Shown in pieces: positions 7,521-18,900 of a stretch of DNA of 64,000 nucleotides. The DNA is taken from contig JAFGEF010000093.1 of the NCBI GenBank assembly GCA_016931715.1, positions 1-64,000 on the forward strand, written 5' to 3'. Origin of the DNA: Sedimentisphaerales bacterium. Its GTDB lineage: Bacteria; Planctomycetota; Phycisphaerae; Sedimentisphaerales; Anaerobacaceae. Positions within the stretch are counted from its first letter, which is position 1. Every line of letters starts with the position of its first letter. Position numbers and translations under genes: made by a program. The notes beneath the pieces were generated by a model. It had not been told where the DNA came from. It was given only the letters and a program-made list of their open reading frames with translations, and searched no databases.

Positions 7521-9344
7521 CTAACCTGCTTTGCGACGCTGATAGAGTATGCTTTCGGCCGCAAGAATAAGCATAGCCAAAACGCTCAAAATTACACTCG
7601 GTGACGTACCTCGATGAATCGGCATCGAGGTATCAGGAACTTCATTATTAATCATAGTCTGAGATTTATTAAATAATCCGCTTCCTGTTTGCCACTGGCC
7701 TGATGAGTTGGAAAAAGTATAGTATCCAAGCTCGCGAACAGTGAATTGTGATTCGTTAATCTCAGTTTTATTTTCATCATCTGCAACTTCTGACTCTTTA
7801 GGCAATTCATAAGTAACAAACCATTTGTCTTCATCCTTGATATCCGGCATGCTTATAGCGGAACCGGTCGGGTATGCCGAGGCAAACTGCTCTGATTTGC
7901 CCATAAGATTTCTCGCGGTATTGTATATTATTACAGGAAACCATGCGCTGTAGTAAAATTCCGAGTCTTTAAGATTCATATTTACGACAACAGCGTTTTT
8001 TTCGCCGTAACGAACTCTGTAAATTAATGGCACATGGTCAGAATTTTCAACAAGTACAAAACTGTCACCGGGCAGATTCACCTCTCTTGCACCGATAAAC
8101 GGAATTGCCTCGATATCACAATGCTCAAGCAGGGGATGGTCTTTCACAATAATACGCGGCAGAACATTTTCGATTTGCTCGCCGAATCCGCCCCACCAGC
8201 CTTCCGATGGCTCGGGATCGAAAACTATCGACTGCCCCTGTTCAGAAGGCGCCCCTTTGGACAGGATTATATCAGGCTGCGAATCAGTCAAAACCAGGTC
8301 GCCGCTCGTCTGAGAGAAAGCAAGAACGCTATTCTGGAGAAAATATGCGTCATTCGAATCCACAGCCACACGAATCGTTTGTTTTGGCGGAACTGCCAGA
8401 TAAGCGATGTTGTCCTTGTCGAGCGCATCATCATAATCAATTTGTACAGTCCATATGCCGGGCTGAGCGTTTGCAATTATATACTGCTCAGATTTATTAA
8501 AGCCGGGCTTGATTTCGACAGGAATAAGTTTTTGCACATGCAGTTCCGGTCCGTATTGAACGAGCAAATCGGCTTGAATCACTTCATCTGCAGAAGATGC
8601 TATTTGAAAATATAATTCCACCTGATCGTTTGTTCCCGCTATGCGCTTCATATCGCAGGCGGTAAAGCCGACATTATTGCTTTTCCTGCCAACCTTAAAC
8701 AATTCTATCGAATCCGGCAGATTACCGTCTATGCCGCAGCCATCGCTTATAAGCAGGATTCTATAATCTCCGCTCACACCTTGCGGCTCACTGTTCGGTT
8801 CATTTTGAATGATTTGTGACTGCATGACTGCCATATCAAGAGCCTGAATATGAAATGGACAATCCGAAGGCTTTATATCTGCTGCCGCGTCAATTAATGT
8901 TCGGGGACTTGTCGTAAAGTGACTCATATATCGGATATCGATCGACATAGATGCTATCGCCGCCCGCTGATTATGATTCAGGCTGCGAATTATGTCTTTC
9001 GCTATCTCTTTTGCTTCATCGAGGCGAGTTCCATTTTTATCCGCTGCGCTCATCGAAGCGCTGTTGTTGATAATTATAAACAAATCTTTTCGCTGAGCAT
9101 CGTTATATACAGGAGCAGTCAAAGCAAGAACAACGAAAATAAATGCAAGCAGCATCAGGAACAAACTCAGAAGGTCGCGCAATTTCTGGAAAAGGCTCGT
9201 TGAGCGTTTCTGGTCGAACAGTTTTTGCCAGAGAAAAAACGCCGATGTAGGTTTTCGTCGCGGGCGCACTTTGAGAAAATATACTGCCGCTAAGGGAACC
9301 AGTCCCAGCATTGCCCAGAAATAAAACGGGTACAGAAAACTCAA
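7521..9344 (-). CDS. BatA-like membrane protein with VWA domain
   Basis: 607 residues. The start (FYFWAMLGLVPLAAVYFLKV, then RRKPTSAFFLW) is the BatA N-terminal membrane domain. A second membrane helix (LLSLFLMLLAFIFVVLALTAP) follows, then a VWA-like domain. The metal-site motif reads INNSASMS, so the first Asp of DxSxS is Asn, which may weaken metal binding. A C-terminal helix near ILSVLAMLILAAES re-enters the membrane. It starts with TTG at 9344, overlapping the TGA of the DUF58 gene by three bases, with GGGAGGG upstream. The overlap points to coupled translation. It is the structural counterpart of the protein at 37374-39428 in the second operon. Confidence 0.82.
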   Translation of the reverse strand: MSFLYPFYFWAMLGLVPLAAVYFLKVRPRRKPTSAFFLWQKLFDQKRSTSLFQKLRDLLSLFLMLLAFIFVVLALTAPVYNDAQRKDLFIIINNSASMSAADKNGTRLDEAKEIAKDIIRSLNHNQRAAIASMSIDIRYMSHFTTSPRTLIDAAADIKPSDCPFHIQALDMAVMQSQIIQNEPNSEPQGVSGDYRILLISDGCGIDGNLPDSIELFKVGRKSNNVGFTACDMKRIAGTNDQVELYFQIASSADEVIQADLLVQYGPELHVQKLIPVEIKPGFNKSEQYIIANAQPGIWTVQIDYDDALDKDNIAYLAVPPKQTIRVAVDSNDAYFLQNSVLAFSQTSGDLVLTDSQPDIILSKGAPSEQGQSIVFDPEPSEGWWGGFGEQIENVLPRIIVKDHPLLEHCDIEAIPFIGAREVNLPGDSFVLVENSDHVPLIYRVRYGEKNAVVVNMNLKDSEFYYSAWFPVIIYNTARNLMGKSEQFASAYPTGSAISMPDIKDEDKWFVTYELPKESEVADDENKTEINESQFTVRELGYYTFSNSSGQWQTGSGLFNKSQTMINNEVPDTSMPIHRGTSPSVILSVLAMLILAAESILYQRRKAG

Positions 9345-10207
9345 GCTACAAGCCCTCCCCTTCGCAGGATTTTTTGTATTACTTCATCGAACGGTATATC
9401 CGAAGAAGTTGAAACCAGACCTATGCCGTGACGAGCGCAAAACGTCTCAAGCTCTGTGTTCCACTGACGTACAGCCTGTTCATATGCTGAAGCGATACTT
9501 CCTGTTATCGTAATTTTTCGACGCTGTGCGGTTTCAACACATTCCAGCTCTACATCACCTTTTAGGATGCATCGTCTCTCGTCAGGATTCTGGGTCTGTA
9601 TGCAGAAAACCTCGTGTTTGTTCCATTGGAGGAACTTGAGGGCTTCCTCATAGCCGTTCGGAAAGAAAAAATCAGAGACAGGAATAACCATTCCCCTGCG
9701 AGGATGCCACTGCTGAAGCGTTTTAACCGCTTTGTTAAAGTCAGATGTGCCTTCGAATGTTTTCGTGTCTTCGAGCGCACGCAGGACTTCGAGAGTTTTT
9801 CCGCGTCCGAGAGTCGGCACTGTTATGGGTGACAGGCGGTCGGTCATGCCGTATATTACAATTTTGTCCATGCTGTGCAGCGCAATATATGCAAGAGCTG
9901 CAACAAGCTGGCGGGCATAAAGAAACTTCGAGTCCATCGAGTGACTTGCGTCAAGAAGAAAATATATTGTAACATCCTCTTCCAGTTCGAATAGTCTAAT
10001 CATCAGAGTTTCGAGCCTTGCATAAACCCTCCAGTCAATAGCGCGATGGTCATCTCCTATGGAATACTCACTGTAATCAGCGAAAGTTATTCCGACTCCC
10101 TTTTTTGTGCTCTTGCGGTCAGCCTGCAGCGTACCGCCAAGAACCTTGCGAGCCAGAAGGTACAGAGATTCGAGTTTTCTTATGAATGCCGGGTCAGTAA
10201 GTAACAT
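9341..10207 (-). CDS. DUF58 protein
   Basis: 288 residues from ATG 10207, with AGGAA upstream. DUF58 proteins sit next to MoxR ATPases and combine a conserved basic domain with a VWA-like fold. Here the conserved domain shows GVGITFADYSEYSIGDDHRA followed by IDWRVYAR, and the VWA metal site is FLLDASHSMDSK. No membrane segment is evident, so it should act at the cytoplasmic face. It lies between the MoxR gene (16-base gap) and the BatA-like gene (3-base overlap). The paralogue at 36481-37377 has the same order of motifs. The family's role as adaptor between MoxR and membrane VWA proteins is a general inference. Confidence 0.88.
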   Translation of the reverse strand: MLLTDPAFIRKLESLYLLARKVLGGTLQADRKSTKKGVGITFADYSEYSIGDDHRAIDWRVYARLETLMIRLFELEEDVTIYFLLDASHSMDSKFLYARQLVAALAYIALHSMDKIVIYGMTDRLSPITVPTLGRGKTLEVLRALEDTKTFEGTSDFNKAVKTLQQWHPRRGMVIPVSDFFFPNGYEEALKFLQWNKHEVFCIQTQNPDERRCILKGDVELECVETAQRRKITITGSIASAYEQAVRQWNTELETFCARHGIGLVSTSSDIPFDEVIQKILRRGGLVA

Positions 10208-10223
10208 AATGAAAATTCCTTTC

Positions 10224-11294
10224 TCATAATGCTGCGGCATTTATAACGGTACGAATTATTTGGTCCGGTGTAATACCTTCGGCTTCACCTTCGAAGCTCA
10301 ATATGAGCCGGTGACGCATGGCAGGCACAGAAACTGCGTCAATATCTTCTATAGCTACATGATACCTGCCCGACAAAAGAGCGCGCACACGTGCAGCGGC
10401 CAGTATAGTCTGTGCCGCTCTCGGCGAAGCTCCGTGACGAACATATTTTTTCACATCTTCCGGTGATTGCGGATCGCGAGGATGCGTCAGACGAACAACA
10501 CGTATCAAATAATCCTGAATGCCTTCTTCGATAGGAATATAGCGGACAGTTCGTCCCATCCTGAGAATTTCATCTCCGGTAGCTACAGGCTCAATTTCCG
10601 GTTCTGTAATACCGCCGGTTCTTCTGAGTATCTCCGCAAATTCGCTGTGATTCGGCATTTCGACATGCAGCTTGAAAAAAAACCTGTCAAGCTGAGCCTC
10701 CGGAAGAGGATATGTCCCGTCCTGCTCGATTGGATTTTGTGTCGCAAGAACAAAAAATGGCTTAGATAAGGGATGCGTAACGCCGGAAACCGTTACATTT
10801 TTTTCCTGCATCGTTTCCAGAAGAGCTGACTGTGTTTTCGGAGTTGCCCTGTTAATTTCATCAGCAAGAAGAATATTACAAAATACAGGTCCCGGCTCGA
10901 ACTGGAAAATCTTTTGCCCGCCGCGCTGAATAAGAATATTCGATCCCACGATATCGGAAGGGAGCAAATCAGGCGTAAATTGTATTCGCTTGAAACTCAA
11001 GTGCAGCGCCCTTGCAATAGTATGCACCAGGGCAGTCTTGCCAAGCCCGGGAACACCTTCGAGCAGGACATGGCCGCCGCAGATAATGGCATTAAGGACA
11101 TTGTCGATTACATCTTCCTGTCCTACCATAAATTTCCGAATCTCCGCTTTCAGAATATTAAAAATAGAGCGAAACTGCTCTGCCGCCTGCTGCGCTTCTT
11201 CCGTTTCCACGCCGTTGCCATTCAGGAGTCCTGATGACTGCGTATCGCCGTTATCTTTCTGCGATGCAGAACTCTGTTGTTTATGGTCAGTCAT
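10224..11294 (-). CDS. MoxR-family AAA+ ATPase (first system)
   Basis: 356 residues. After a polar, disordered stretch of about 40 residues comes the AAA+ core: Walker A GVPGLGKT at 80-87, Walker B ILLADE at 141-146, the sensor-1 region VLATQNPIEQDGTYPLPEAQ, and the C-terminal lid with RHGASPRAAQTI. MoxR ATPases act as chaperones that insert metals or mature VWA-containing complexes. Start ATG 11294 has AGGAA upstream, and the gap to the preceding gene is three bases. The core is close to the second MoxR of this window (35349-36422). The N-terminal tails differ and Walker A reads GLGKT here against GLAKT there. Confidence 0.92.
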   Translation of the reverse strand: MTDHKQQSSASQKDNGDTQSSGLLNGNGVETEEAQQAAEQFRSIFNILKAEIRKFMVGQEDVIDNVLNAIICGGHVLLEGVPGLGKTALVHTIARALHLSFKRIQFTPDLLPSDIVGSNILIQRGGQKIFQFEPGPVFCNILLADEINRATPKTQSALLETMQEKNVTVSGVTHPLSKPFFVLATQNPIEQDGTYPLPEAQLDRFFFKLHVEMPNHSEFAEILRRTGGITEPEIEPVATGDEILRMGRTVRYIPIEEGIQDYLIRVVRLTHPRDPQSPEDVKKYVRHGASPRAAQTILAAARVRALLSGRYHVAIEDIDAVSVPAMRHRLILSFEGEAEGITPDQIIRTVINAAAL

Positions 11295-11297
11295 TGC

Positions 11298-12953
11298 TTA
11301 ATTTCCTTCATCAATATTATGAATATTTTCAAAATACGCTTTTACACCTGCTTTTACCGCTTCAGGTACATCTTCCCGTCGTACAAATGATTCAACCTGC
11401 CGCATATATTCTTCCAGTTCACGCTCAAGAGTTCCTATATTGCTTCCTGCACCGGAAGCCGATTCCTGTGAAGAAGTTATCGATGGTCCCGCTCCATGAG
11501 TTCCCTGAAGCTGGGTTATCTGGCCATTCGGAGCATCTTTACCGGGTTCGGTGTTTTTTGCATTGCTTGTACCGTAACCGGCTTCGAGACCACCGGGATT
11601 CGGACTGTTTGCCGGAGTTTGGCCTGAACCGTTCGGGCATGGCATATTACCTAACCCCTGCTGGCTTTGAGCAAGAGCGCCAAGCATGCCCTGCATCATG
11701 GATTGTGCCTGCTGTCTTGCAGACATCTGTTGAAGAAACTGCCCGAGGTTATTGAGATTCTGATTTGCATTCTGAGACATCTGCTGCATTTGTCCGGCAA
11801 ACTGCTGACCATTTTGCGCCTGGTTTTGGATAGCCTCCTGCATCGCCTGATTCATCTGCTGTGCCGACTGGTTCAATTGCTGCGCCATTTGTGCCAGCCG
11901 ATCTGTCGAAGACTGCTGATTTTTTTGTGAACCGTCTTTCTGTGTTTGATTATTCTGCTGGTTATTCTGACTTTGCCCATCGGAAGATTGCTGACTTGTG
12001 CCGGTCTGGGAGCGGGCAGCTTCTTCAGACATACGTGCGGCCATGGCTTTCAATTTTTCGATTTGATCCTTTTGAATTTCCATCGCCGCCTGGGGGTCTA
12101 TTTTAAATTCCTGCATCTCCTTCGATGCAGAACTATATTCTTTTTGTGTCAATTGATTGCCCAGAGCTTTTGTTGCATCGTCTTTTTGAAGCTGCTTTCC
12201 CATACGCTCCAGAAGCTGCTCGGTCTGACGCTGAGTCAATTTGGACAAAACTTCTCCAAGCTCTCTTTCAAGCTGAGCGTACTGTCTCATAGCATCTTTA
12301 ATATCAGGCGTTTCCTGAAGCTCATTCACACGCTGTCTTATTTCATTAATATCAACTACTTCATTGAGTTTCTTTTCCTCAAGCTCCTGACGTATTTGCT
12401 CGGTAATTTCATTAATCTGTTCATTAATCAATTGTGTTCTTTCGATAACAAATTGTTCCTGCTGCCTCTTTTGAACTATTCGCGGGCTGTCATCCTTAAA
12501 ACCCAATAAAGCGGAAGCGAGAATCAGGACAATCGCAAGAGCCACCAGGCAGGTCGGGCATTTATAACGAATTGATTTTAAGGAAATCGCAGAGATTGCC
12601 TTGTCAGTCTGTTGAGCCTGAAGCGCATAAAATCCGCTGCTTTTTCCTGCCTTGTGAAAACCAGAATACGAGCGTACGCCGTCTTTCAAAGAAAAATAAT
12701 CGTCTGTGAATTTCGCGGCCTGATAATGCGAGTGTCTCAAAAAATACCAGCAGCACATACCAGCAAATAAGCAGACAGTAAATACGACAGGATACCAAAA
12801 CAAGGGGACATGATAGCCGCGTATAATATAAATCAATGCTGCCAATGTGGTAAAGACACCGCCTGCGGCAAGTGAGCCTATGAACACAGTCAAGCCGAGA
12901 TGCCTGTTCAAACGACTCCTTACCCTTTTAATAAAGTTATCGATATGTTCCAT
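11298..12953 (-). CDS. Membrane protein with Gln/Asn-rich coiled coil (DUF4175-like)
   Basis: 551 residues. Two N-terminal membrane helices (TVFIGSLAAGGVFTTLAALI; WYPVVFTVCLFAGMCCWYFL) and a third at about 150 (LVALAIVLILASALL) precede a long charged coiled coil with repeated EQI/EL heptads. From about residue 320 to 450 the sequence is dominated by Gln, Asn, Ser and Met (NQQNNQTQKDG, AQQMNQAMQEAI), followed by a Gly/Pro/Asn linker. It ends in a short acidic helical tail. The layout mirrors the 1083-residue protein of the second operon, which has a Gly/Lys/Glu/Gln repeat instead. A DUF4175-like assignment rests on architecture, not on clear motifs. ATG 12953 has AGGGA upstream. Confidence 0.72.
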   Translation of the reverse strand: MEHIDNFIKRVRSRLNRHLGLTVFIGSLAAGGVFTTLAALIYIIRGYHVPLFWYPVVFTVCLFAGMCCWYFLRHSHYQAAKFTDDYFSLKDGVRSYSGFHKAGKSSGFYALQAQQTDKAISAISLKSIRYKCPTCLVALAIVLILASALLGFKDDSPRIVQKRQQEQFVIERTQLINEQINEITEQIRQELEEKKLNEVVDINEIRQRVNELQETPDIKDAMRQYAQLERELGEVLSKLTQRQTEQLLERMGKQLQKDDATKALGNQLTQKEYSSASKEMQEFKIDPQAAMEIQKDQIEKLKAMAARMSEEAARSQTGTSQQSSDGQSQNNQQNNQTQKDGSQKNQQSSTDRLAQMAQQLNQSAQQMNQAMQEAIQNQAQNGQQFAGQMQQMSQNANQNLNNLGQFLQQMSARQQAQSMMQGMLGALAQSQQGLGNMPCPNGSGQTPANSPNPGGLEAGYGTSNAKNTEPGKDAPNGQITQLQGTHGAGPSITSSQESASGAGSNIGTLERELEEYMRQVESFVRREDVPEAVKAGVKAYFENIHNIDEGN

Positions 12954-12986
12954 AAGTAATCCCTGTCCCGATCATTAAATATATTT

Positions 12987-15900
12987 TTAATTTCGATTTT
13001 CAAGATTATCTGTTAAAGTTTTATATTCAGACAACGATTTCTGTGATAAAGATTTCGTATCGAACAAACGCCAATTCTCCAGAGCCTTTTCACGAAGATT
13101 ATTAGTATTCAAAAAATACATATAACCCTGCATACCATTCCATGGAGTTTCTGCTTTAATACCGATTTCAACTGCTTTTCGCCATGATTTTTCAGCTTCA
13201 CTCAACAATCCCTGCCTTGCCTGGTAAAACGCAAGATTCTGCCAGCATGTTTCATTAACAACAGGAAGAGCCATCAAGGTATCCGCGTTAGCGATAACTT
13301 CCTCAACAGAAAAAATCTTTTCGTTCGTAACAAGAGACATCATCGAACTACTGCCTTGCTGACTCATTGCTCCCGTAATTTGCTCAAGACTATAAAGCTT
13401 CTTAAGAATTTCCAGTCGTTTTTCAAAAGTCATATTCGTAGAACACATATATCTTGCCAGAACCTGGTGAGCGGCCAAAATTTCATTACTTCGGATGGTT
13501 ATGCTGTTCATCGAGCCTCCAAAGTTTTCTTGATACGGCTTTATTAAAGCAAAAGTGGATTCTATTTCCTTAAGTGTGTTTGGGCTGAGATTTGATGACT
13601 CATCAGCAAGTAATAACAATGCGGCTCTGCAGCATATAAGCTGTAAAATGCTCGAAGAATAACTCCGGTTATCAAAAGATGATAATAACTCTTGTGTAAT
13701 CTCAAGGAACGCTTCTATGTTCTCAGTTTTCCATTCTGTACCGGTTATCAGCTTAAGAAAACCGGTATTTATTGCCATTATATAACTGTTACTGCTAAAA
13801 CCACCCTGAGGATTAGATAAATTTTTCTTTATAGCGATAATCATGTCTGAAAAGCTCTTAATATCTCCCTTCAAGAGCAAATTCATCTTGTTTGCAAGTA
13901 ATAATTGAAAATCAGGATTTTCAGATGCATTCGATTGTGACGTTGAAAGCAGCGAAGACAAATCGATACGCATTGCCTGTTCATCCAGAGCGCTCGATAT
14001 ATATGGTAAAGTGCTAACCTCCTGAATGAAAAGAATCAATGCCTGTTTTTTGAGAATATCACTTTCAAATGTAATTTCATTAAGCTGCATAGCGAGATCT
14101 TTCAATCGTTCCTGCCGGGTAGAAATATTCCCAAGTTCTCCTGAACCGTAAGGGAAAGGCATAGGCTGGCTGCTGTTATTATGAGCATAAAGAAATACTT
14201 TTATCAAATACTGAATATCTTTTCGAGTGATATTCTGTAGAGACTCCGTTAGCCTGTCTTCAATCTGCGGATTATAAAGACCTCTCGAATCGAGCCTGAC
14301 TATATTAATATTATCCCTGACAAACTGCTCGAACAAAGGTTTATTCCGGTACTGTGCAAGCAGCGCAAGAGAGCAGGAACTGGTTTTCAAGGTGCCTTCA
14401 CTGTCGCTAACAAGTTTCATTGCCGCCTCATTGTTTTTCAGAAGCAGGCTCGTCTCAAACATCACGAGTTCTGAAACCGTTGCGTATTGTCGCATCGACA
14501 TTCTGAATGCGGCAGGCGGAAATTCTGATTCCGGTCTTCGCCTGGCTCTGCTTTCTAAATAAATATTTAATACTTTCGATGCCAAATCAGACCAGCCGGG
14601 GCGCAAAGGCGTAACATCAGATGCAAAATTATACTGCTGCCCTGCCTCCGGCATCTGTTGTTGAGTTGCCGAACGTACAAAACGATTAAGCAGATTATTG
14701 TATAAATCCCAATTAAATACAGTAGATTCGGAACTGCACCTTGACAAAATCAGCATTGCCTGGTCAGCAAGCTCGTCATACATTGGATAACTAATCCAGC
14801 TCTCGAAGGCATGAACTGTCATCAAACGCCATTGCAAAGACAGATTTTCATCTGCAAGAACATTTTTATAATGTTCAATTACCGGACGAACTTTTTCGCT
14901 GTCTGTTACAAATCCAAACATAGGCCTGAACCTGTAAACAGTTGCTGTCATTTCAATTTCACGAGCAAATGACGAATATTGCCCGTTTTGAGTCTCTCCT
15001 CCTGCCCACTGGATTATGGAATCCAATAATTGATTATCCCTCCACTGCTGATTCGAGAACAAACTGCTGAAAATCCCTGAAATTCCGGAAGCATTGCCGC
15101 TTCCAGTATAAGGTCCGACCTGTTGATAAATATTTTTTATAACATCTAATTTACTGGTTTGAACCTGTATTGTTTGTGTATATAGAGAAGCGATTTCTCT
15201 GTCTATCTGGTATAAGGAGCTGTCAGGGAAATTCTTTTGGCCTTTCGTATCACGCATCAATTTAATAACGATATTTAAGCTTTGTAACCTGTTTCCATCC
15301 TGCTGAATAAGACGGGAAATAATTCTGCCGATAAAATCCTGCCCCAGCGGTGTTCTCGACGTCCCTGAGTTTAACATCTGCTGGTTCAACTCAGCGGCTT
15401 TGGTTATAATTTTCAATATTATATCAGTATCATAAACAGTAACAGATGTCAGAATATTATTTACATAGGAATCAAGCTGATAAAAATCCGAGTTTAACTC
15501 AGCAATATTTTTAATATTAAGAAAAGAACTTATAGCAGGATTCATTAATTCACTGAAGGAAGACGAATTATCAATAGTTTCCTGTCTCGTAAAGATTTTA
15601 TGGTCTATAAGTGACTGAACTATATTTACACCGGGCATATTACCCCTATTACCTCTTTGTGACCATGTATTCACAATCCAGTCCATTTTATGCAGTCGGC
15701 TTATAATACTTAGTCTTTGCTCGAACGACAGATTTCTATTAACAAGATATTCAGCCAGTTTAGCGTAATATTCAGGCAATCTTTCATAACGCTGCCAGTT
15801 TTGCAGAATCCACTGAGTCTGAGAAGAAAACCTGTTATACTCTCTCTGTAATTCATCAACTTTTTCACTTAAAACGAAAAAAATACAATGGTTAATAAAC

Positions 15901-18900
15901 AAGGTATCTGTAGAATTCAGAGATACATTACTTTGAACAAAAAATTCGGTAGCGGCAGAAGCAAGAGCTGACATTTGTGAAACAGACCAGTTGCTCTTTA
16001 TGCAGTCGGCAGTCTTCAGGAGATTTTCCGCCATAGTATTTAGAAGCTCTCTGCCTGTATTCTGCTGGGCGCTGGAACTATTTATTATGACACTTTTAAC
16101 AGTATTTATAAAATGATTCGGATCGCCTGTAAGTATTTTTTCACAGCAGCTTGCCAAAACAAGATTAAACTGGTCACGGGAAGAATTGTTAAAGTTCAAA
16201 AACAAAGAACCTATGTCAATCTTTGCGGCCTGCTCAGTAAGACTGTCACTGACAAATTCAAGCGCATCAGGCTCGTTTATCAGCAATGCAAGAATTCTCT
16301 GCTTTATTATATGCTCATCGAAATTCACTTTATTATACTGCCCGGCAAGCCGCACTATGCGCTCTTTATGTGAAGCAGCAGGTACATGCTCCTGCTGCGG
16401 CGAATCAGGTAATGAAGATAAAACAACTTCCGCAAAATAACGAATATCTTCACGGGATATTCCTGCAAGGCATTTTTTAATACTTGCTTCAATCTCCTTT
16501 GTATATAATAAGGAACTGTGCGTTGAGGCAGTCTGCCAGAATTTCTCGATAACACCGGCAAGCATTACGTCCCTGCCGTATTGTGCAAGAAGAGCCCATG
16601 TGTCGAGGCTTTTACCCAATGGATTATCGTTATTATTCAATTGTGCCTGTATAAGCGCATCCTTGTTGATAATCAGCCTGATTTCAAGCATTGATTTTTC
16701 AATAGAACTGATACTGCTGTCAGCCAAAGCCGGATTTTGCTGTAATTGCCCTGTTGTTCGAGACATAAATTCCGGCTCACTTGCAAGAAATCCTCCGCCC
16801 AGTCTGCCCGAAGATACAACCATGCCTCCTCGTGCGCCTCGCGATATTACCTGTCGAAGTGCTTGCTCAAGTGGCTCTGCGTTCTCCTGAATTTGAATTG
16901 CAGGTATATTTTTTTTCTTTAATCTGAATTCTTCATAAGCAGCCGACAACTGTTCGGCAAGTTCCTTCCACTTCGGTTTGTCCTGCATTTTCAAAAACTC
17001 TGATACAGTACTGCTGCAGTAAGATTCAGGCAAATTCGGATACTGCCTCCATCCTTCTATCACAAGCGGCAATGCCTGCATAACAAGTTCTGAATTTGTC
17101 TGGTATGAAACATTATTATATTGACTTCGTTTTCGGAATTCTTCCAAAGCCATTAAACGCCATATAACGGAAAGATTCGAGTCAGCAATTACATTCAGAT
17201 AATAATCCGCGGATTCGTCTTTTTCCGGAGTGACTTCAGGCTGTACGGATTCTGTCATTCCTCTGCGAGAAGATGAACCGGAACGCAGCACAGCCTCTGG
17301 TGTGCCAGATCGTCTTACTGAAGAGCGTTGAAAACCGCTCGCATCAAATGATATATCGAACGAAGCATCAAAAGACGTTGAACGTCCAAATGGACCTGCC
17401 GGTCTTCTGCGTGCGGCACAGGCAAATTTTATTTCGCGTGCCAGTCCAGGATAGCTGCCGGATTCAATCTGTTTATTTACCCATTCTATTATCGAATCGA
17501 TTTCAGTCTGATTCCAGTTGTCGTTCTGAAATAGTGTTACCCATAATCCGGAAAGCCCAGAAGCGTTTCCCTTGCCGAAGTAAGGCCCGATTAACTCGTA
17601 TAAACTTTTAACCGCTTCAACCTTATTCTGATTCTTTTCATTTATCAACCTGCGATAACGTTCAAAAACAGTATCTGTAACTCTCTGCAGATAATCTCTG
17701 CTTAATACAATTTGCGGACTATTCGCATCGCGCGTAAGTTTTGTCGCGATTCCCAAATCAACCAAGGTAAAGTATGTGCCGTCCCGCTGCACGAGAATCG
17801 AGGAAACAAATTCATCTGCTTTCATGATTCCAGCAGACTGCATTGCACTTTCTGCATTCTGGGAATTGAGATTATACACCTCGTGAATAAAAAGATTTGT
17901 CTTAGTTAATATCTTAACACATAAATCAACATCCTGCCAAAGAGTAGAATTTAACAAGTTTAGAACATATTGCCTCAACTGGTCTTCATTCGCATTTATA
18001 TTTGTAATTTCACGAACGCTTTTAGCCTGTAAAAAAGCTTCTATCTGTTTCGTCTGGACAAATAAACCTTTCAATAACTCCCCGTATTGTTCTATTTCCT
18101 GGCGGGTTAAAACATTATAGTTCGTAAGATAAGACATCATATTGGACTGGTTCTCACGGCTCATTGCAGTCTGAACCTGTTCAGTTTGATAAAAACGCTT
18201 GATAATATCTATCTTCTTTTCAATCGGAAGATTTCTGCTGCGAATAAAACGACCAAGCGTATTACTTAATTCATAAAGGTTCATATAATTCGACAGATTT
18301 TGACGAATTTGAGCTGAGCATCGTTCCATCGCGGCAGGAATTTTTTCTTCTTTGCCGGCTAAAACATAAAGAACAACAACATTGCTAACCATGCGGCTCG
18401 GGCTGTAATACTGATTTGAGTTGGCAAGGAATTCGGCAGAAACATCAGCGAGCATAAGAATCTGCTGTTCTGTCCAGTTGTTTTGAATATTATTTGTCTT
18501 ATTTATAAACTCCTGACTAAGAACCTCATATACCTGACGCACACCAGACGGCGGATTTTGACCCGGATATGTCGAAAAAGATTTAATGACATTTAGAAAC
18601 GCATTCGGATCACCTTTCATTAATTCGTCTGTGCAATAATAAGCAAGTATCCTGCTCTGCGTCCTGACCAGGTTCGTGTCCTGTGTCGCTGCAAGAATGC
18701 CAAAATCGATATTTTTTCCAGCCTGCAATACATGTTCCGATACTAAGGGAATTAATTGAGAATCATTAACATAAAGTTCCAATATTCTGCTCTTGATAGG
18801 AACAGAATTAAAAACAACATCTCCGAACTTACCCGCAAGCTCTCGCAGACGCGCATTTCGATCTTTATTCAGTCTTTGCCGGCTGTTTCCTTCATCACTG

